From Dactylonectria macrodidyma (taxonomy: Eukaryota; Ascomycota; Sordariomycetes; Hypocreales; Nectriaceae): a stretch of 64,000 nt of DNA. Positions within the stretch are counted from its first letter, which is position 1, and each line of letters starts with the position of its first letter. The stretch is taken from NCBI GenBank assembly GCA_020744425.1, contig JAGMUV010000004.1, positions 62,001 through 126,000 of the forward strand. Direction: 5' to 3'. Below the pieces are notes generated by a model. That model saw only the letters and a list, made by a program, of their open reading frames with translations. It made no database searches and had not been told where the DNA came from. Positions 35,501 to 47,854 of this stretch are shown here, in pieces. The position numbers and the translations under genes were made by a program.

Positions 35501-37799
35501 GCGCTTTCCGACGTGGTGCAGTCTCTACAGTCACACGACTGTCCTCGTTTCCCCTCCCCGGCTCCACCCCAACTGGCGAGGAGGGCGGGCACTCTGTGCT
35601 ACTTGACATGCCTAGTACGGAAGCAAATGGTCGGGAGTTACGAATATGGCCTATTGGATGGCAAATGGTGGATGGCGGATGCCAAAGTATTGTGTACTAC
35701 AGTGCGGTTAGCATATGCACATCCGGTGTCGTAAGCGATGTCTTGTTGGACGACGAGCTGAACCCAAGACAAATGGAATCGCGACCATCCGATGCCAGCG
35801 GGGTTGGGCTTGGCTGTAGATGCGGGCAGGCCTGGACAGACATGCAACTGCGCTGGGCAGAACCTGGATTGAACGCCTCACCGCCCAGGCTTCGATGGCT
35901 GAGGGCTTGCTTAATGGGTTTCCCCTCCACCGGGGATGGGTGCCGCAAGGTGAAGGAGGATGTCAAGTTGAATGCGGGCGTGGAGTAGGTATTCTTAGCT
36001 GCGAGTCTGTGGGACCGGGAGTGTGTGCATGTCTACCTGTGACCTTGCAAGGCTTGACTTGAGACGCCCACTGGCTCCATTTGGTTTTGCCTGACTAGAC
36101 CTCTCTAGCTTGGCATTGCTTGACTGATGTTCCCCTCTCCCCGTCCGGGCTCGAACTAAAAATTTGTTCCGTGCGCGCACAGCACACACAGGACGCAGCA
36201 TGCAGCCAGCCGAAACATTCTCCATTCCGCACTCCCGCCTCCTCGCACATTTTCGCTCCTCCGCCATCTCGTCTCGCGCCAGCCAGCCCCAACAAGGCCC
36301 CGACGAACACAGCAGCTCAGACCCGGTTCAAGCAGCTCGACTCAGACCCTGTCTACCTGTTCCAGCAGCTCAGTCGTAGACTCAGGCCCGGCCCAGTCCA
36401 GCCCCAGGCCAGTCCGATCCTAGCTCGCTTTTCCAAGGTTTTGCCCAGGACGTGCCTCGACACCTCTCGAGTACCCTGTACATTTGACCTGAAAGCCTGC
36501 TGCTCCAGTCCAGCCAGCGTTTCCTCCTTTTGGTGCAGGTACCTCCTCTTCGCCAGAGTCACTTGTCAAAGGTCACCATGGCGCCGTCTTTGTCGCCGCC
36601 CATCACCCCGGACGCTCCATCTGTCGTCGGATCCGTCCGTGGTCGCGACCATCAGATGGAGTCAACTGAGTTCGGACCTTCATGCAGTACGTAGGTTCTT
36701 TCTGTTAGTCTTTCCTCTCTAGGTGTCTTTGGCTTTTGTCACCATCTTGGCTCTCCGTCCATCTTTCTCTCTCTTTCTATCCTACCTGCTCTATCTTCCC
36801 TCCCCTTCCACCACGAAGCCATCCATTTTCATCCATCATCCCCTGCTACTCCCGTACCTCGGGCGCATTGGATTGGACCGCCACCGGAACGCAGAAGCAT
36901 ACATCGCACACAGAGGGACACAGGCATCAACTCAGACACTGGTACACAAACAGACATCGAAAAGGCAGCACTATCCCAGCTCGGGTCCTGTCTTGCCTTG
37001 TCTTGCTGTGTCTTAAGTTCTTAGCTGTGTTCGGACTGTTTCTCGTGTCTCAATTCTCTATCCGGCGTCTTTACTGGCTTGTTTCCCAATTGCACTTGAA
37101 CAGTAGGACTTGGCCGCGGCGCCGCCGATCATGTCTTGAGTGAGCCCAGTCCTGTCCCTCCCCTGTCTTGCGTCTCTTCCCTCTGCCCTCTCCCATCCTG
37201 GCCTCGTCCTGCCTTCAAGCTGCTTGCCTCGTGCCCTGCTTTTATCTACCCGCCCAGCTGCCCAGCCTTACCCCAGCCCATTCCCATTGCCCATCGTCTC
37301 TTCCCGCGCCATCTCCGACGTCGCTTTACATGCTCGACGTCACATCGCGCGTGCAGCCATACACGAGACACTCTCAGACACACCACACTCCAAGCTGCCT
37401 CTTAACGCCACCTCCACCATCAAGAACAACACCACCTCCTGCTGCACCGTTCATCCATTTACCCACCACTACATATATACCTTCTCCCGTGCCACGACGC
37501 CACCAAAACATCTTGCCCTATTCCCGCAGTACCAGCATTGTTTCGCTCGTTTGCCTCCGAATATTTGCCTGCAATATTACTTCTGATTCATTTCACCACC
37601 ACTAACGAAAAACGAAGTACAACCCCAAACGACACCCAATCTCGACATCATACCACCAACAACCAAGCATCTCCTCCTCCAGGCAGCTCCCCCGCATTCT
37701 CAATCAACCACTGCCGCCAGCGCTCCCATACCAATTCCGCAGCCATCATCCTACCTCGGCCTCACCTCACGGGCTTTTAAAGCCCCAACACAGTCCACC
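32528..37799. other. Long 5.3-kb spacer and leader upstream of the Gag1-like gene
   Basis: No gene is convincingly supported. A TCTA tetranucleotide run lies near 33567-33580. Around 35000-36000 the DNA is GC-rich and carries a 349-codon plus frame (34939-35988) that has no ATG start and an unnatural composition. From about 36720 to 37790 the plus strand is CT-rich, typical of a long fungal leader. Such long upstream regions are often seen before regulated developmental genes, which is only a hint here. Confidence 0.45.
36578..36694 (+). CDS. 38-codon upstream ORF or alternative first exon
   Basis: ATG 36578 sits in an excellent initiation context (CACCATGG) and opens a 38-residue frame starting MAPSLSPPITPDAP and ending at TAG 36692-36694. 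A GTACGT donor at 36687 falls just before the stop, so the frame could instead be the first exon of a longer isoform of the gene starting at 37800. Without transcripts the choice between uORF and exon cannot be made. Confidence 0.3.
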   Translation: MAPSLSPPITPDAPSVVGSVRGRDHQMESTEFGPSCST

Positions 37800-39137
37800 A
37801 TGATATTCTCCGACATTTACAGGAGCCCGCGATCTCCCATTGCAAAGCTCCGCCACCAGTCCGTTCAATTGTCCACGCCATTGTCTTCTGTTGTCCCGGA
37901 TTGGGTTAGCGAGGAGCATTCCGATCTATTGAGCAAGGACAAGTCCAAGCAAAAGGAGGCCCTCAAGCGCTATCTTGAAGCCAAGGTCAAGAATGACTGG
38001 GACTTCCAATGGCCATCACGGGTCCCAAGTTCAACCCCGGACAATGCCATCCCCGACTCCATTACTCCACTCGCAACCCAAACATCCATTATTGATGCCA
38101 CCGAGCCTACCAAGCCTATTCAAGACGAGACGAAAGACGACACTGGTTACCAGGTAGATGACGACGACGACGCCAACCTCTCGGACGATAGCGATGCGGA
38201 ATCCGTTTATAGTACCGTCTCAGAAGACCTAGTCAACTACCGCCCCCGCACGGAGTGGACCTCGGACCTCTCCGACGACGAACCACTTCCCTCCCGATCG
38301 CCATTCCGCTTCGACAGCCCAGGCACCGTAGGGTCCACCGTGCAAGCCGCCATTTTGGCCAAGCAATCCAAACGACGAAGGGCTGTCCGCAAGGAGATGG
38401 AATGGAATGAGGGTCTAGCCTGCTTCGAAGCCAGGCGCAAGGCATGGACAGGCGCCCGCACCGTTCGCATCCGCACCAAGCCCGTCTCCCCTCCTTCGGT
38501 TTCCCCCCGTTCTCCACGCCGCTTCTTCTTCCGCCGCTCAATGTCTAGCTCGCCGCCGAGCTCTATGGTGTCGTCCACCCACCCGCCGGGCGGTAGTGAC
38601 GTCTCCGACGCCTCCTCCGTGGCAAAGGGTGATGAGAAGGAGTTGCAGAAGCAGCAATCCAAGGACACGAGCCCACCGACGCCTCCACCGAGCCAATACT
38701 ATCCTGTTCAGACGCTTATTCCTATTCCGCCACCCCTCTTACCGCCCAACAACCCTCTTCGCGCATCCATCACGCCCTCGGTGTATCTCAGTCTCTACGA
38801 CAAGGTCATCATCCACAACCTCCAGCCCTCGTGCCCCATTAACCTCTCGGATATGCTCCGCGCCTGCGTTACCGGCTGGAAGCGCGACGGTGAATGGCCT
38901 CCGCGTGCGACTGTCGCAGTCCCTGCGCCCGTTGTCCGCAAGAAAAAGAAGAAGCCGACGCCACCCCCGCAGGAGAACTCCGGTAATGTGGCCCGCCGGA
39001 TGAGTTTTGGATTACTTGGGCGCGACAAGGACGAAGACTCGGCTCCCGCCAAGATGTTTCGACGCAGTCTACATAAAGCCCTTGGCATCGCAAACTACGG
39101 TGCTCAGGACGTCACTGCAGCAGAGAAGACGAAGTAA
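37800..39137 (+). CDS. Gag1-like clamp (DUF4050-type) protein, 445 aa
   Basis: A single exon runs from ATG 37800 to TAA 39135-39137. The N-terminus (MIFSDIYRSPRSPIAKLRH) and the segment EMEWNEGLACFEARRKAWTG near residues 199-218 resemble the fungal Gag1-like clamp family, formerly DUF4050. The last part, from about residue 320, is SITPSVYLSLYDKVIIHNLQ followed by MLRACVTGWKRDGEWPP. The intervening parts are acidic or Ser/Pro-rich and probably disordered. The biochemical role of the family is poorly defined; I assign it by sequence feel and family memory, without a search. Confidence 0.65.
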   Translation: MIFSDIYRSPRSPIAKLRHQSVQLSTPLSSVVPDWVSEEHSDLLSKDKSKQKEALKRYLEAKVKNDWDFQWPSRVPSSTPDNAIPDSITPLATQTSIIDATEPTKPIQDETKDDTGYQVDDDDDANLSDDSDAESVYSTVSEDLVNYRPRTEWTSDLSDDEPLPSRSPFRFDSPGTVGSTVQAAILAKQSKRRRAVRKEMEWNEGLACFEARRKAWTGARTVRIRTKPVSPPSVSPRSPRRFFFRRSMSSSPPSSMVSSTHPPGGSDVSDASSVAKGDEKELQKQQSKDTSPPTPPPSQYYPVQTLIPIPPPLLPPNNPLRASITPSVYLSLYDKVIIHNLQPSCPINLSDMLRACVTGWKRDGEWPPRATVAVPAPVVRKKKKKPTPPPQENSGNVARRMSFGLLGRDKDEDSAPAKMFRRSLHKALGIANYGAQDVTAAEKTK

Positions 39138-39948
39138 GGCTAATGATGCCCCATGACACCATGGAAATTTTGACGATAATGATTGGATGGGCATGCCATT
39201 GGGTACGTCCATGCGTATGAACAAGGGGCGCAAGGGAGTTGGGATCCGCGGTGCATCGGCGACGTGCATGTGGCAGCGTGTTTGTCTCATTTTATTTCTC
39301 ATCCAGCATTCATCTCAAAAGGTGCTGTTTGTGCTTTGGCGTTGTATATACCCATCACCCGGATTACATAGCCGGGTTGGAGTGAAATCGCTCTGGCCCG
39401 TTAACTGTAGCGGCACGAAGGATCATTCAATACATTATGTTACTTGCAGCACAATCTCGATATTTTGAGCAAAGATGACTATATCATTCTTTCTACACAT
39501 GTTCATACAATCGCCAACATGCTAAGTACAACTATAGTGAAGGTCGGCATAGAAATCACCATGGCCTTTCTTTTGAGTGTTTTAAGCGCGGTCAATTTAA
39601 ACCTCCAGCTGGCTACTCTATCTAACCACGACAAAATGACAAACTCAAGTCAGTCTCACAAAGGAGAGACGGGTGGGAAACAGCAGTGTCCCGGTTGATG
39701 GTGAGCAAAATACAAGAGTAACGAAAGAATGAGGGGCATAATGAGGGTGAGATGGGATTCCAAACCCAAAACCTAGGAAACCGAGAAACAACATGGAGAT
39801 TCTGAGAGTGGGCAGTAGTCTACATATTAGCCAGCCTAGACAAAGTTTGGTGATTCGCCGCTTGTCAACATTCTGAGGGTGTTGACCGATTCTTGTCGAG
39901 AATCTAAAACCCAACCTGCAAGCCTTCATCACTCTGTGGCTGTGCCGC
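39138..39948. other. Convergent spacer
   Basis: This stretch holds the 3' flanks of the Gag1-like gene and the zinc-finger gene. No feature was seen. Confidence 0.5.
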
Positions 39949-41032
39949 TCAGAGATGCTTCTGGGCATGCCAACGTTGGAAAGCGATAAAAACCTCCTCA
40001 GTGCAATTTGGGAATGGGCAGGGCATCATATTGTTCGATAATGCGCTCGTTGGCACAAAGGATGGCCTGTCGGGATGTGTCGACTGGTGATGACTGATAA
40101 GAGCTTTCCCTCGTTGGAAGCCTTTGCCACCAACCCTGTCACAGCCAGGTACGGGACATGGAAAGCGTGTTGTTTCGTGCATGGCCTTCAAGTGCTTGGT
40201 GTACTGTGAATACTTGGTAAAAGGCGCAGTCTCTTTCTGCTCCTGGTCAGACTGGACATAGAAATGAACGTCCCGGTAGTCCCGACAATCGGGAATGTGA
40301 CATCCGAAAGCAATCACATCCTTGGACCTAGTGGAAACTAGACCCAAAGATTTCATTTCGGGTAGGCGTTCTTCAATGTCAATCTTGTGGTATTCATCGA
40401 CGTGTTGCTTGAGATGGTCCTTTCGATGAAATGCAGACTTGCCACGATGCCTCTTGCAAAAGGGACAAGGATGCTGAGGTCGCGCGTTGTTCTTTGTTTT
40501 CAAGTGTCGAACAAGAACATCGCGCCTGGAAAACCTGCTACCACATGTACAAGCAAAGGGGCTATGGCGCTCATCAGATCCGTGAAAGTCGAGATCGCTC
40601 TTAAGATTGAATGTCTCTCCGCATTCGATGCACTCGTTAGTGGCTCCAGTTGAGACAGGCGCGTGCTCTAACATCGAAGCCAGTGCTGGATGGGGGTTGG
40701 CATCATGCAGTGGAGGCGTCAAAGAAGAAGATGCCTGTACATCAGAACAGGCTGAGTGCATTGGGTACAACGGTTGTGGTTGGTCTAGGGCCGTTGAATC
40801 ATCACTGTAGTTTCTACCCGCCCTTTTTGTTAGCAAGTGATAAAAAAAAAACTCACGGGTCTCGGGCCTCTTGGGCCTCTTGGGGCACGCTGGGGGAGGC
40901 GCGGTCGTTGAAGTCGAACGGTTGGCCAATGGAGTGTGGGTCCTCCCAGAGGCTGATATGAGACGGCCAGTCAATGGTTGCGAGGTCAGCCATAGCCACG
41001 TTGACCATGTCTTCGTTGAGGTAGTCCGACAT
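39949..41032 (-). CDS. C2H2 zinc-finger protein, 346 aa
   Basis: Two exons, 41032-40857 and 40813-39949, flank a 43-nt intron with a GTGAGT donor, TGCTAAC branch and GTAG acceptor. The spliced start is MSDYLNEDMVNVAMADLATI, an acidic activation-like N-terminus. From about residue 115 come successive Cys/His pairs: CIECGETFNLKSDLDFHGSD, FACTCGSRFSRRDVLVRHLK, a CPFCKRHRGKSAFHRKDHLK finger, and later CHIPDCRD, CPVPGCDR and CPFPNCTE units. The pattern of C2H2 fingers followed by degenerate CxxxxC-H units is common in fungal transcription factors. DNA target and partner are unknown. Confidence 0.85.
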
Positions 41033-42371
41033 AGTGGCGTTGAGAGTTGAGTTGAAGCGGCGATGGAAGTAGATCGTGGTGATGCTGGGTGGGTCAAAGA
41101 GTTTTGGTGCATAAAAGACGAGTCAGACTCAAGGGGATTACCATGCTTATGACTCTGCTCTCTAAACTGGCCGCCGCTTTAGCAAATACTTCAATAGAAA
41201 AGGGCGGGATACTTTGGCGGTGTGTAATGGTGGCTTCTGCAGGCTGAGCAAAGCCGCTTCGTGATAGGTCGCCTAGTCTCATTTGTGGTGGTGACGCAGA
41301 TATGCCGCCCTGTTTTGCTGGCAAAGTAGACACACTAATATGAGGCTAAGCATGGGCGAAACTCGCAGCTCTCAGCATGCTTGTAACTAGACAGAGCCAA
41401 GGTGGCTTGGCAGGTCGGTGTAGAATCATGGTGTTGATGGGTGGGTGAACTAAAGTCTGTCGTTCCAAAGATATCTTTTAACTTCGCAGCTTCATGAGGA
41501 ATCCTCCTTAGCCGTTCTTCTTAGGAACCTTTATCAGGGACGAACAGGGTTAGAAGAAAGCAAACCCTAATCTAGCATAGGTGGGAAGAGGACTCGGCGT
41601 TTCTGTGTCTGATTATGCCTGCTGCTTGAATCCATGCAGGTTCCAGCCCTGGCCTGACACGGTTCGCCAACAATAAACTCCCCCACCATTTTTCGTCTTG
41701 GTAAAAGTGAATACAATGATTAGAATATCACTCGGGCCATCCTAGGTGAGATTGGGTCGGCTCTACTCAAAGGAACTGGGTCTTGTTAGTTGGTTAATGA
41801 CGGGTTTCTTGATCTACACGGGATCTGGTACCGATAGTGAATATTTTGATCGACCCGAGAACCGAGCCTTTCCCAGCCGTCCTACAGACACTTCTAGATG
41901 GAGCGGGCTTCAAACTCAACCTACTACGCGCTATACAAGTGGCAGTTATGTGCTTCGACCTCGCTAGGTGGTGAACGTATGTCGTTTCTTCCTGACAACA
42001 TCCCGTAGCAAATCACGTTACGACCATCGATGCGCCCTGGCAGAATATGGGCTTGGTGCTCCTGGCTTTCCTGATTATCAGCGCCGGCCTGGAGTACTTT
42101 GTCTTGTAGTCCAGTAAAAGAGAGAACCTCATACTGACTACCATCCACCATCTCTCACTCTGTCCTATCAGAAAAGACAGTTCTGAATACACATGCGTGC
42201 TACTTGCAGGAGTTCACCGAGTATGACAAAGAGATCTTACAGTGGTGAGCTTATTTCTCGAGGCGGGATGATTGTACTGTACGCTTTGGGGATGATTTTG
42301 TGCCAAGGCTGCAGGTCTACTAGGACTTCAAGGATTGTTGCACATCAAGCAGCCCGTCTTAAGGGCTAAGA

Positions 42372-42800
42372 CTAGAAAGGCGGAGACGTCGATATGTTTT
42401 GCAATCGTTCATACTAGATTCTCAAGGAATCCTCGGCAACTTTGTCGGAAACTCGAATGACTTCGAAATCGACGGTCAACGATCATTTCACCAAAACTGC
42501 GACAGTGATTAGGTATAAGGCACACTCGAAACAAATCTTGCGAGTTACACCATCAGTATTCCTGAGCTTGATGTTGACCTATCGGTAATTTGGCCACCGG
42601 CACACGCTTAGGGACCTTATGAAATAAAGATATGTTTTCCTAATCTCAGTTCCTTAAGAACTGAAAAGAGAATCGTCGCCAATGATCTCTGAAATAGTAT
42701 TAGTGACAGACTAGTATAGGGTAGGAACTACAACTCTGGATTCGCGGCAGCGGTCCGTCTTTCCAGTTAGGAAATGCTAGGATTATGGAACCTTCTGTAA
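42372..42800 (+). pseudogene. Decayed coding remnant
   Basis: One frame keeps protein-like runs (GILGNFVGNSNDFEIDG, then NLASYTISIPELDVDLSVIW) separated by several stops of all three kinds. The stretch has no start, no clean splice frame and no recognised family. It reads as an old pseudogene fragment rather than a recoded gene, because TAA and TGA occur as well as TAG. Confidence 0.25.
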
Positions 42801-45222
42801 ACGACAACGTCTAGATGTGACCTAATTAACCCATCCTCAATAGTTGAATGACGGGAGAAGTTACTAGATCTCGTGGATTTGATTGCACTAATGAGAAAGC
42901 ATGGGGCTGGCTTCTCACAGCGCCTTCGACGTTGCTCCTTCCAGCTGGGTGCTTGTTGTGGGAAACACAGGTCTCTAGCTCCGTCATTGAGCAAGGTATA
43001 GCATCACTCGCAGTACTTGCCAAACACCTGTTCTCAATGACTGGGGCATACCGAAGTTCAGGGCATACACAAGTATTCGAAGTCGGTTGGTTCATAACTC
43101 CGTTTTGGCTGCGTACAGGTGGAAGTCTCCGGAGGACGACAGTAATGTTCTCTCAGTATGGTGGTCTTCTCTTCAAACTTGAACACAATGGTCAAACTTA
43201 GTCCCTGTTCAAGGAGAGGTTATAAAACCTAGTGTCTAGTAGCCGACTGATGGATGAGGGAGGCAAACATGGCTCTTTCGAGCAGTACATCGAGAGAAAG
43301 AGACGTGGTCGCCAGAAGCTGAACCGGATCGATATGGAAGCCATCCATTGTTGAGATGACTCTCAAGGCAAGTTTGACATCTGGCCACCGGAAACAAATC
43401 CCAGTCGTCGGTCTTGGAACGGTGACATCACTTCATACCCTTGAGCGGGGTTTGTTTTCGTCGAGTATTGTCGGAAAGAGAACTCCACTACGTACACTAT
43501 CTCGGGCGGCCTGAACCAGTAAGCAGTGCTTGTTCGACTGAAATAGGAAATTAAACCAGGCTGCCACAACGTGATAGATAAGTGCAGGAGGCTGCTTGAC
43601 CTACTAAAGTGGGAACTGGGCTGAGGGGTGGATGATGGGAGGGGCTCGATCGGATCCCTGACTATCCTGCTGTGTGAAGTCAGATTGAACCCAATGTCTT
43701 AGACTTAGCCCTGGGATATGCGTAGTGACACAGTGGAACGTGTAACAATCTCACAACCGGTGCGATGCCATACTACTTAATGTGCATCTCTATTACACTA
43801 AGAATTGACGGAACTTCTGCCGCCACCTACTTTGTAGACGCCAGTGTATCTTGCAGCTTCCTAACTAACTTCACACCTCTATGCCTATATTTATGAGACA
43901 TTGTGATACTTGATGAGGAGGCCAGAGCCAGTTGCTCGAGGGTGGGGGAAGGACATATATCTCTACGGCTTGAAATTCTAAGCGGACGGAAAACGCGGTG
44001 TTTTCGAAGTTTCAATTTGATGCGTATTTGGCTCTCTCCCACGTGGGGGATCCCAGTAGCAGGAGAGGCGGAGATGACTTTGGTGACACATGGTAAACAG
44101 GAAACGATGAGAAATCGGGCTTGAGAAGCGTTGGCTCAGGTGACTTCCTCTTCCAGGTACCGAGCGGTCAAGTCTCTCAGCGTCACAGATGATCAAAAGG
44201 CTTTTTCTTTCGCCTAGACCCCCACCCGTCGTCCACAAGGGCTTCGCCATCGTAGCAACGCTAACATGCAACTCGGTTCATGCAAATGCACTCATTTCCC
44301 CATTGGACGAAACCTCGTGCGAGGGCTTTCCGAGAAAAGGGTATGGCGAAACGAACAATGAGCTACACGATGCATGCAAGGACGTCACTTCAGCAACCTC
44401 ATCCCACCCTCTCGAACGCCGACCAACACACGTCCTCGCTCATGTGCCAGCGCCGAGTAACAAGGCTCGGTTTGTGCCGTGAAACCCGAGCCCAAAGACA
44501 AGGCCTCGGGGCAGGCTCTGATCCACAGATCGTCGGGGAAGTGAATTTGTGGCTAGAATCGAATTGCCTAAAGTAGCTTTTTCTTCTGAATTTGGGGCGC
44601 CATGCGTCGACCGGCTGTTGAGGCGGCCTGCTCTCGGCTGGTCCAAGCCGGTTCTGCTCTCTCGCCTATGAGTACCGAGACTAAAGGCGTCATTGTGGCT
44701 TTTTGTGGCATTCTCTCGTTCAAGGTGACTTGACTCAACACCAACGGCCGAAGCACATATACTCTACGGTCAGTTTCCGACGAAATGTGTGTGGGAAAAG
44801 AGGTGTGGGTAGGCTCCTTACCGATCTAAGCAGGACCAAGAAAGTATCCCCCCCATAATCATCGTCATCTACCTCTTGGTTTAGACGAATGGATCGTTCT
44901 TAGAGAAGCTAATGCCAGACGATCCTACCCACCTAGAAAAGATGATGTGGTGATTCTTCACCCACCCAAACTTCAAGTGCCCTGAGCCACCCCTGTAAGC
45001 CTGCAATTAGGACTGCAGCTTCAGTGAAACCATAGCTCTGGGTGGGATAGCAGCCTTCACAGCGAAGAACAGGTACAGAACACTTGTAGGATACTTGCGG
45101 CCACCATGGCAAAGGACGTGGGTGCACTTCCACACACCCTATGTGGAGGTTGTTCTGGAGCGACTCCAATCGTGTACGTAATAACGGAGTTGGAGATGTT
45201 GCGCTCCACCAGCCGGCGGTTG

Positions 45223-45231
45223 ATCTGATAA
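45223..45231 (+). promoter_or_regulatory. SreA-type GATA box ATCTGATAA (ligase promoter)
   Basis: Perfect match to ATCWGATAA, the site of the fungal iron-repressing GATA factors (SreA, Sre, Urbs1). It lies 772 bp upstream of the ligase ATG and 53 bp downstream of a CCAAT box that could serve the CBC-HapX complex. Confidence 0.7.
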
Positions 45232-45319
45232 AAATTTTCAACCGGCCGATCTCGGGCCGGCATGGGAGGCGTGTGTGTAGAGGCGGGGACTGGAGCGTCT
45301 ACGATGTGGACCCCTCATC

Positions 45320-45328
45320 TTATCAGAT
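45320..45328 (-). promoter_or_regulatory. SreA-type GATA box, second copy (ligase promoter)
   Basis: TTATCAGAT on the plus strand is ATCTGATAA on the minus strand. It lies 89 bp from the first box, in opposite orientation. Paired GATA boxes are usual at strongly iron-repressed siderophore genes. Confidence 0.7.
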
Positions 45329-45994
45329 CATCAGATTAGATGCCGTGGGATATTTTTCCTCGCCACAAGGTACGCAAAACCGGCGCTAAAGAGCCCTAGC
45401 CTTGAGAAGATCCAGGGCCGGCGTCCTTAGCAGGGGCGTGCTCGGAGGCCAGCGAGAAACGACACAGGCAGGGGCGTCATGACGAAATGGAGGGGATCGC
45501 GATGGGGGGAGGATGGAGGTTGGATGGATCCAGAAAACATCCCAGGAAATGCAGGGCAGGGCCGGCCCATGCGAATGGAATTTTAGTCCAGAATAGCGAT
45601 GGAGACAGGGTCGCCGCACTGAGCAATCCCTGAAAAGTAATTGCCGCACCAGCGGCTCAGTGCAGATTTTCTGCCCTCTCGAGTCTCGGCTGTTGCGATG
45701 CGCCCTCTCATGGCCGTCCCACGCCCCCCAAAAAGACCCCCCCGTTGACCCGTCTTAGCAGGCACGCGCAACGGACGGCAATGCTAGTGGGGTCTTGGCC
45801 GCGAAAGCTGAGAAAGCGGGTTAACACGGGCTGCGGGCTTGCGGCCATGGCCGTCGACGTCGATGGCGACCATCTGCTGCATATGACGGGTCTTCCCAGA
45901 AAGAAGCGCACTTCTCGGTGACCTCCAGGACGTCTTCCAGCTCCAGGGCCAGATCAACTCCGAGGTTTCCTTGTCGCCATCGTAATTGTCCATC

Positions 45995-47854
45995 ATGGCC
46001 GTCGACCCGTCGCAAATCCAGCCCGAGCCCACGCAGCCAACCCAGAAGCTGTCGTTGCTTTCTGGGCCCGTCGATCCTCCGCTCGTCGATCTGACCCTGG
46101 GTGAGCTGCTCGAGTTGCAGACCTTCCAGCATGGCAACCAAGAGTGTCTCGTCATCCCGTGGACAGGTGCCCGGTGGACGTACAATGACCTCAACCAGCA
46201 GAGCTCAGCGCTATCACAAGCCTTGCTCGACATGGGAATTGGTGTTGGCGACCGAGTCGGCATCATGGCTGGCAACTGCGAGCAGTACGCCGCCGTCTTC
46301 TTCGCCGTGGCTAAGATTGGGGCCATTCTCGTCATCCTAAACAACACCTACACGCCCACTGAGGCCATGTACGGCCTCAAGTTTACTGACTGCAAGGTCT
46401 TCTTCACCACCCCTCGAATCGGTCGACTCGACAACTCGCGCTTGCTGGGCGAGCTCGAAAACAAAATATCCCCGCCGTCACCTAAAGTTGTCATGCTTAG
46501 GGACGACACCTCCGGCAAATACCCAACCTATGACGAGCTTATTCAGTCCGGTCGTCGACAGAGCCACCAGAGGCTATATCGAGCTATGAGCAAGACCCTG
46601 CCTCATCAGGTTGTCAACTTGCAGTTTACCAGCGGCACAACTGGCTTGCCCAAGGCCACCATGCTCACCCACCAGTAAGTGAAGCAGGGAAACCTGACTA
46701 GCATCAGGGCGAGGTAGAAGGAAGAAACGGAAGACTGACTATTCCACAGCAATCTAGTCAACAATTCACGGTTCATTGGAGATCGCATGCGACTGACTCC
46801 CGCGGATATCCTGTGTTGCCCACCGCCGCTTTTCCACTGTTTCGGTCTCGTGCTCGGACTTCTTGCCGTCATAACTCACGGAGGCAAGATTGTGTACCCG
46901 GCCGAGGTGTTCGACATTTCCGCAACTCTCCAGGCAATCTCAGACGAGAGATGCACCGCGGTTCATGGCGTGCCTGCCATGTTCGACTCCCTGTTCCAAG
47001 CAAAGTGGCCGGAAGGCTTCAACTGCGACAACCTACGCACTGGCATCATCGCCGGTGCTCCTGTGCCTCGATACCTCATGGAGCTCTTGGTCAATAAGTT
47101 TGGCATGACCGAGTTCACCAGTAGCTACGGCCTAACCGAGGCCTCTCCGACGTGTTTCAACGCCTTCACCGACGATGCCATCGACAAGCGGCTAACGACT
47201 GTCGGCACGCTGATGCCCCACGCCAAGGCTAAGATTGTTGACCGTGAGGGTAACATCGTCCCCGTCGGCGTGCGAGGCGAGCTGTGCATGGGTGGATACC
47301 AGCTCCAGGCTGGATACTGGAACAACTCGGAGAAGACTAACGAGGCCATGATCCGAGATGCGTCTGGTGTGTTGTGGCTGCACACTGGTGACGAGGCCGT
47401 CTTTGACGAGAACGGTTACTGCAGCATCACCGGTCGCTTCAAGGACATCATCATCCGAGGTACGATTCTTCTCTTGCATTCCGCAGGCGCAAGCTAACCC
47501 AGCGATACAGGCGGAGAGAATATCTACCCTCTTGAAATCGAGGAGCGCCTCATGGCCCATCCGTCACTCTCCCGAGCCATCGTCGTCGGCCTCAAGAACA
47601 AGCACTATGGCGAAGTAGTCGGCGCCTTTGTCGAGCTAGCCGAGACACAAAGCCAGCCCACCGACCAAGAACTGCGAGACTGGGTGCGCAAGAAGCTCGG
47701 CGGCCACAAGTCGCCCACGCACGTCTTCTGGCTGGGTCAGGACGATGTCCCTTCGACGGTGCCGCTGACGGGCAGCGGCAAGGTGCGCAAGATCGACATG
47801 GCCAAGTTGGGCGACGATATCCTGAGGAAGCAAGCGAGTAGTTCGAAGCTGTAA
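45995..47854 (+). CDS. sidI: SidI-like acyl-CoA ligase (AMP-forming), peroxisomal
   Basis: Three exons, 45995-46674, 46750-47459 and 47511-47854, with introns of 75 and 51 nt, encode 577 aa. The ANL-superfamily motifs are present: FTSGTTGLPK (ATP/AMP loop, about 211-220), YGLTEASP, LHTGD and GRFKDIIIRGGENIYP, and the C-terminal lysine motif GSGKVRK. The protein ends in SKL, a canonical type 1 peroxisomal signal. In Aspergillus, SidI activates mevalonate to mevalonyl-CoA for the acyl arm of fusarinine and TAFC siderophores, in peroxisomes. The SidI assignment rests on the convergent SidF-like gene 0.45 kb downstream and on two SreA boxes in its promoter. A medium-chain fatty acyl-CoA ligase is the alternative. 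Confidence 0.75.

Larger units (their letters stand above)
41033..45994. other. Gene-poor 5-kb region ending in the siderophore ligase promoter
   Basis: No intact gene was found. Several short stretches look like decayed exons, for example plus 42372-42800, the hydrophobic frame just after 42020, and plus 42848-43201. The last 800 bases hold a CCAAT box (45166-45170) and two ATCTGATAA boxes and probably form the ligase promoter. No terminal inverted repeats or transposase motifs were seen. Confidence 0.5.

Noticed and set aside
34939..35988. 349-codon open frame on the plus strand
   Set aside because: It has no ATG start, its composition is Cys/Gly/Trp/Ser-rich and unlike a folded protein, and it lies in GC-rich spacer where long chance frames are expected.
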